Position numbers and translations under genes: made by a program. A stretch of DNA of 64,000 bases from Trifolium pratense (lineage: Eukaryota; Streptophyta; Magnoliopsida; Fabales; Fabaceae), in the NCBI RefSeq assembly GCF_020283565.1, contig NC_060065.1, forward strand, positions 21,242,866 to 21,306,865, in the 5' to 3' direction. Positions within the stretch are counted from its first letter, which is position 1, and the number at the start of each line of letters is the position of its first letter. The notes under the pieces were generated by a model. It saw only the letters and a program-made list of their open reading frames with translations. It had not been told where the DNA came from and searched no databases. Shown here piece by piece: positions 58,441 to 64,000 of this stretch.

Positions 58441-60899
58441 CAGCTGATACTCGGCTGCAGCATGATACTCGGCTGCCGGACATAAACTCTGAAATTATAG
58501 TAGATATATATTCAACCTTTGTAAAATAGGAAAGTGTAGATTCATTGATAATTATTATTATTTGCACTTACGTGAAACATGTCCCAGTCAGGTTGCATGA
58601 ATCCCCCAAGGAAAATTGAGTTATGCAACAGACGAAACATGAATGGTGTGGGAAGCAAGATCATGCGGGTAAAGTTCATCGGAGGCTCTCACAGCAGCAG
58701 TCTGCTTGGCACTATAAAGGCCATCAGTATTGTGACACGTGCAGGCAATGCATCCATTGTTGCAATAGAAACCTCAAGCGCTTGATGATAGCTACGTGTG
58801 ATTGAGACTGCCACCATGTCCTGAACCAAGCGTTTCAATAATGTTTTGCACATCAACCTTCATCCATCTACTCCACACGAAGCTAAGTAAGCATGGAGCT
58901 CGTTGTAGAAATCAAATACCTACTTCGGATGAACCAGACCTAAGCCATGGACAGCCAGGCTGTCCATGACAACGTCTAGTTGGTTTCCTAGGACGCCTGG
59001 GGAATGTATTGGGTGTGCCAAGGAAGTGTCGTAATGTTCCATTCCGATTGCTGCCGGCTTCACTCCACCCCAATAACCAGCTAGAGCATGCCAAACCTAA
59101 ACATGTCTGTCCATTGGAATCAAGAATTCAGAAACATAAAATAAGGATATGAAATTCGAAATTTATAGGATCTCAAGAGGCTAGACTATACTTCACATTG
59201 TGACGTTGCTTTGTTTGATCCACAACATGCTTCAGGCCATTGCTCTCACCATTCTTTTGAAATTTGGTGTTTTCTTTAATACCAGTCAACCTAGTAGCAA
59301 ACCTACAAGTCATCACATTATCCGAAGGATCAATTGCACATTTCTAAATATAAACATCAAGTATACAAAACTGAATTAGGACTGTGTTTATGAAAAGCAT
59401 ATGCTAAATATAGAAATAGATAAAATCTTACTGTGCTCCTTCTTGTACAGCACAATCGGCATCTTTTGGTTTACTCTCGATCTGTTGCCAACCATCATCA
59501 ATGATGAGGAACCGTGGAGATGTGCCTCCCTCTGATAGGCTGAAGTACAAAAATTTAGTATCTAGAAACATCATCTTGATCTCTTGTCACTGATCATATA
59601 AAAAATCTAAACACACCTATTCTATAACTAATTACCTTTTCAAGCCTCGATACCCTCAGCTGTGACATCGGTATAGAAAGCATCCCATGTGCACCAGCCA
59701 AACCAATCAAGAAAAGACGGCAACTGCATATGGTCGATAAAAAGGTTACAATATCCATTACATACATAACGATAAATGGATCAACTGGTGATATTTCCAG
59801 GTGGAGATTCTTACTCTTTTCTTCTCACGGTGAAGGAAAGTTTGCATTTGTTTTTCAACAGCCCTTAATGACAAGCAGAAAAAATAGTAAGTAACACTAC
59901 ATTTCTCAATATACAAATATCAATTTCACCAAATGAGAGATATATTCTTTCTAAGAATAATGCAACACACTCTTTAACATACATAAACTCATTAGGCATA
60001 TAACTACTATAACAAGTTGAATTAGCAATGGATAATAAGAGATGCAACATCATTAAGTTCTTATCTAATTCATTCCCTTAGTTTTAAAGACACAAAAATT
60101 GAAGTTGAATTACCACGGAAAATTGCCGGAAAACAAGAAATATGTCTTTAACTCTGTCTCTGAGTTTAAAGACACAAAGATTAGAGACCAAATATTTTTT
60201 CCGTCTCTAATTTCTACCAGCACTCCAAATTTTTCTAGTTGTAGATTTTGAAGGGCATTGGAGACCTCGTAGATAAAAGATCACGATTCAAAAAGACAAA
60301 ACTAGAAATACACCTTACTTGACAGCTTGGTTGATGACTTCGAAAGGATTGGTCCCAGCGTGCATGTAGACCAGGTGAAGGCCTTGATTTGTCTCAACAG
60401 AAGGATCTCCTACAAAACCAAACCACACACATATCCAAACGAAAAAATTGATTCGGTTCATCGGAACTCCTCCCTACACATAAAATTTAATTTCTCCAAA
60501 ACTATAAACTCCATTTGCTTGATTTAACTGATATAACGAGTATTCTCCATCCAAATAGTATTTCCATTAATCATAGCTTCATCTCATCATCATTTCAAGT
60601 TTGGAACTCACCACTTTCTAGGCAAATCTCTATCTCATTTTTGTGATTTCCTTGTAGGACAGCACGAAACTGGCCTTCCAAAAGAGGAAGCAAGACAGTG
60701 TAGATAACTGGAGAATTTTGCTGTTGATTTCTACTTTCTCTGGTCTCTATAAGCATGAATTGAGTCTCCAAAGGGATATCCCTCCCACAAGTTCCCACTC
60801 TATGTGTCATCCACCATAACTTGAACCGGAAGCACCACAAGAATCGAAGATCCCTGTTCATAAATTCAACTGAAATTTAGTAAACTAGATGGTTGCGTG

Positions 60900-61057
60900 G
60901 GGAGTGGATTCTCTCCCGTGAATAGTATATCCAGTGAAATCATGGCCCTCTAATAAACAAATTAAAAAATATAGAAAGAAGAGAGAGAAGGATTTGATGG
61001 CTGAGATTAAAACTGGAGGGAATCCAGTGGATAGTACACTGGAGACAATCCACTCCC
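60900..61057. mobile_element. 158-bp MULE-type MITE (duplicate of 25590-25747)
   Basis: Same position and ends as in the intact gene; the left target duplication now reads GGTTGCGTG. Confidence 0.85.
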
Positions 61058-61245
61058 GGTTGCTTGTGTTGAGTGTCAAGCCAACAGTCCAACTAAATTC
61101 AGCAAAGCAAGTTTTTTTAATGGCCAGTTGGGTCCTCAAATACATCTAGTCTCGAATGCATCAAAATTATAAAAGCTTTCCTGAATGCGTCTTTCCTGCT
61201 TGTGTTGTGTTTTCTTAGTTTGTTCGGTCCATGGGATTATTAACT

Positions 61246-61443
61246 GTTAAGAAGTCCCACATCGGTTGCGAGATGGCCTGACTAAGTGTTTATAAACCAG
61301 CGGCAATCCTCACTTTACAAGCTGGTTTTGTAAGGATGAGTTAGGCCCAATACTCATTTCTCTAATGGTATTAGAGCCTATCCACGATTCGCTGGGCCAC
61401 CGGTTTTGTAAGGATGAGTTAGCCCCAATACTCATTTCTCTCA
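61246..61443 (+). mobile_element. TRIM-like remnant (duplicate of 25952-26185)
   Basis: Starts TGTTAAGAAGTCCCACATCG; primer site decayed to TGGTATTAGAGC. Confidence 0.65.
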
Positions 61444-62502
61444 TTAACAAAAGACACAATCAAGAATGTATTTGAAGTTTCGATACATTCAAATGATAAT
61501 GTTCCGCACATTTTGGGACCAGCTTACTATTTTGTTAACTCAATCATACCTACCCAAAATCAAAATTAACAGTCATGTTACTCTATTTCTTTTTGTTGCA
61601 GTCAAATTTTATATGAACAAACTTGATCAAATGAAGCAGGCTTTACGAATAAAAGCATCATGATGTAATTTAATTGAAGAACATATACTACAAAGCATCA
61701 TTAAAACATGATTTCATATAAATTTCTTTCTGATAACAACTATATAAACTAAATCATCCAGTCTTTTGTGGTATAAATTGGGGTTATCTCGAGTCAGTTA
61801 GGATTGCATGAATGGTAAAATTCAATCTCAAAAGTCTTATCTTTGTTTTATTTCCACGGTTCAAACTTGACTGATCATCATCATGTCTGCTCTAACATTT
61901 CGACCTATGAATCACTAGAACAAACAAGAACACCAGACACCGGTAATAATTTAAAAACATTACAGAACGGTGTCAGATACTAGTCACTACACGTGACTGG
62001 TACTACATTGATTTCGAAAAAGCGTTACCAATTAATAAGAATAGGATACTAGCAAATTAAGTTGTAAATGGTAAAAAAAAACTTACTGTAAGACACCAAT
62101 TGGAAAGACATGAAGACTTTTGGTATTGGAAGCAGTGGCACCAATAAAAGCACCAGTCACAATGTCCTTTCCAGTTCCTGGTGTTAGACTGTTAGCACAA
62201 TGTTGTCTGGAACTTCACTCAGTATGGTCTTCCCATGAACCACCAGATTACTGTGGTTAACCGATATCCTAGGTGTCACCGTCATCTTCGAACACTTCAC
62301 TACTGTAACAAAACAGACACGGATCAAACATTTACAATCATAAAACTAAGAGTTAGCTACACCCTTTTTTCAAGTTGAAATCAAATGAATCCAACTGTGC
62401 AACATAAATCTAATGTGACAAACCCATTAAAATTTCAACTAAAAGTGCATGTTGAAAAAAGTGTATTAGAGAGTTAAATTCTAAAACTAACAAATTACTA
62501 TA

Positions 62503-62631
62503 CTCCCTCCGATCACTATTATAAGCAAAATATCACTTTTTAGATTCATTAAAAAGCTGATGTATCTGGTCTATATTAGTTTTTAATGAACCTAAAAAGT
62601 GATTTTTTAGGTATAATAGTGACCAGAGGGA
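62503..62631. mobile_element. Stowaway-type MITE in the pseudogene leader intron
   Basis: CTCCCTCCG...AGAGGGA ends with TA on the left; foldable body identical in plan to 27248-27352, which has lost both ends. Confidence 0.75.
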
Positions 62632-63256
62632 CTACAAATATAATTCTATATGTCAAACAATATGTCAATATCAATATATAAAGAGTAAAAACTGAAAAAA
62701 TTGCTGATGGGTTATGTGATATATAATTATAGACCTAGGGACTTCTGATGATGGTTAATAAAGGTTATGCGGGAATTAGAGTGATTTCGATGTGGTAGCC
62801 ATGAAGGAGTAATCCTTGTGGAGTGTTCTGGAGCTACTGTTGTCCTTAGCATGGTCGTTACCTACCCAAATTAAAATATATAAACAGGAAAAATCATACC
62901 ATAAAAATAAAGAATATGTGAGTTGATGGTTATATTACTTAAGACAGAAAGCACTACCGCCAAGTAACTTATCTTAATCTAAATCATACACGAGAAAACA
63001 AGTACACATTAAAACAACAAAAATCTACACACACCACCGCCAACAAATAACACTATAATAATTATAGTAATATATATCCACTCACCGCAAAACAAAAGCG
63101 TTATTTAAACTGAAGTAAAGCTTGAGGTAGCAAAGTGGAAACAGCAAAAGTGTAAACTCCTCAGAAGTTATTCTTCTACAAAAATAATATATATATGAAC
63201 TGGAGTAAAGCGGGGTGAGGTTTTTATACCATCTGTATTCTGTATTGGTAAAGGTC

Positions 63257-63414
63257 GGCAGAGGATTGTCTCCCGTCACTTTTTTATAAAGTGGAATCTG
63301 AACCCTTAATTTTATATGTCAATTGTACTTCTAATTTTTTAATAATAAAATAAAAGGTGGATATAGCAACTGGACTTCCTCAAGTGAAATCTCCACTGGA
63401 GAGGATCCATTCCC
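63257..63414. mobile_element. 158-bp MULE-type MITE, present only in the pseudogene promoter
   Basis: Ends GGCAGAGGATTGTCTCCC and (inverted) GGGAATGGATCCTCTCC; 9-bp target duplication GTAAAGGTC / GTAAAGGTG at 63248-63256 and 63415-63423. The intact gene has the uninterrupted site GTAAAGGTC near 27970. Inserted after the duplication. Confidence 0.9.
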
Positions 63415-63546
63415 GTAAAGGTGGAACAAGTTCTAGACCTTTGGTGCTCTCATATCGTGACACGTGGCAAGTATTGTGAGAATTGGTAATTATTTACTGT
63501 CTTGGAAATGACATGAATAAATATATATATATATATATATATATAT

Positions 63547-64000
63547 GGGGCTGCTAATTTAGACTCAGTTGGGTCTAAATTAGCAAAGTGCAACTTGGAC
63601 CAAAATACTCATTCTTTTTAATTAATTAACCAAATTACCATCAATGGACGCGGATCCAGTGTCGCGCGCGTACCGCAGGACCATGGTTACAGGCCGTTGA
63701 TTTCCATCAGACAGCCAAGATCTGATCTCATCAAGACTGTCTGATCAATCAGACAGCCCAGATCATCCGAATCCATCAGATTCCAGCGCGTGCACCACAC
63801 TGGATTACACCCTGGAGAGAAAAGAAACTACTTTTTAAAAGCAGGACACGTGTCGCTGTCTGATTGGCTGGGCGTGATTTTTTTCCATTTAATACTTTGA
63901 ACTCAATTATTTCGTTGTAAATTAATTTTTTATTTTTTTTTTTATACCAAAATTCATAATTTTTTTTCTCTACAAATAGAGACTTGTTTCGTTTGATTTG
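63547..64000. mobile_element. Second member of the (TA)n-targeting TIR family, left arm only
   Basis: Starts GGGGCTGCTAATTTAGACTC directly after (TA)n. It is collinear with the left arm of 113-2160, including the ggatccagtgtcgcgcg segment, the repeated 'cagacagcc' motif and the AT-rich block ending ctacaaatagagacttg. Runs off the right edge. Confidence 0.88.

Larger units (their letters stand above)
58440..62285 (-). pseudogene. Broken duplicate of the GH36 raffinose-synthase-family gene
   Basis: Exons 1-8 and the first part of exon 9 align with the intact gene at 21.7-27.0 kb; everything 3' of ...AAEYHAAA is missing. Defects in coding order: an 8-bp insertion in exon 1 (near 62184-62194, doubled 'tgttagac'); a 4-bp deletion in exon 5 (near 59645); a premature TAG in exon 8 at 59097-59099 (HV-stop-VW); and small deletions in exon 8 of 1 bp (near 58863), 2 bp (near 58810), 13 bp (near 58760) and 2 bp (near 58624). 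Start ATG 62285-62283 and promoter were copied. It cannot make the enzyme. Confidence 0.93.

Overview
This is a plant nuclear window, most likely from a temperate legume (the clover/medic/chickpea group). The genes carry spliced introns. The coding similarities (polygalacturonase, raffinose-synthase-family GH36, CDPK-like, Notchless-type WD40) are plant ones. The mobile DNA is also plant-type: MULE, PIF/Harbinger, Stowaway and hAT MITEs, TRIMs, tRNA-derived SINEs, plant L1 LINEs and an Athila-like gypsy element. The species is inferred from style only. All exon models were built by hand from splice sites and reading frame.

Layout: (1) 1-4.56 kb, 5' part of a minus-strand polygalacturonase gene with a 21-nt micro-exon. 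Its intron 4 holds a 2-kb TIR element inserted in a (TA)n tract, and the gene runs off the left edge. (2) 4.8-20.1 kb, gene-poor AT-rich DNA with SINEs, a complete TRIM, several large foldback/TIR elements (one a possible Pack-MULE) and LINE scraps. (3) 20.2-21.3 kb, a decayed C-terminal piece of a Notchless-type WD40 gene. (4) 21.7-28.1 kb, an apparently intact 13-coding-exon raffinose-synthase/seed-imbibition-type gene (minus) with a leader intron. (5) 28.7-32.8 kb and 39.3-44.3 kb, two related CDPK-like genes (minus). Both have changed kinase catalytic motifs (HRD to YRN/HRN, DFG to DFR/DFH) and share an extra, phase-compatible exon. Between them lie a 3.1-kb TG...CA element with 5-bp target duplication and a LINE fragment. 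(6) 44.5-57.8 kb, nested MITEs and then a 5'-truncated L1-type LINE split by a gag-only Athila-like LTR retrotransposon (GGAGG target duplication). (7) 58.4-63.5 kb, a second, broken copy of the raffinose-synthase-family gene with its promoter. The 2-kb TIR family appears again at the right edge, inserted in the (TA)n tract that is empty in the first copy.

The polygalacturonase, the two CDPK-like genes and the GH36 gene all read leftward, with GH36 and CDPK-like genes both duplicated. This suggests a local segmental duplication later inflated by transposons. The duplicates give natural empty sites that date and define several insertions. The items most worth a second look are the paired CDPK-derived putative pseudokinases with their exonised duplication, a U6 snRNA-SINE chimera inside one of them, and the microsatellite-targeting TIR element carrying a higher-order array of hairpins.
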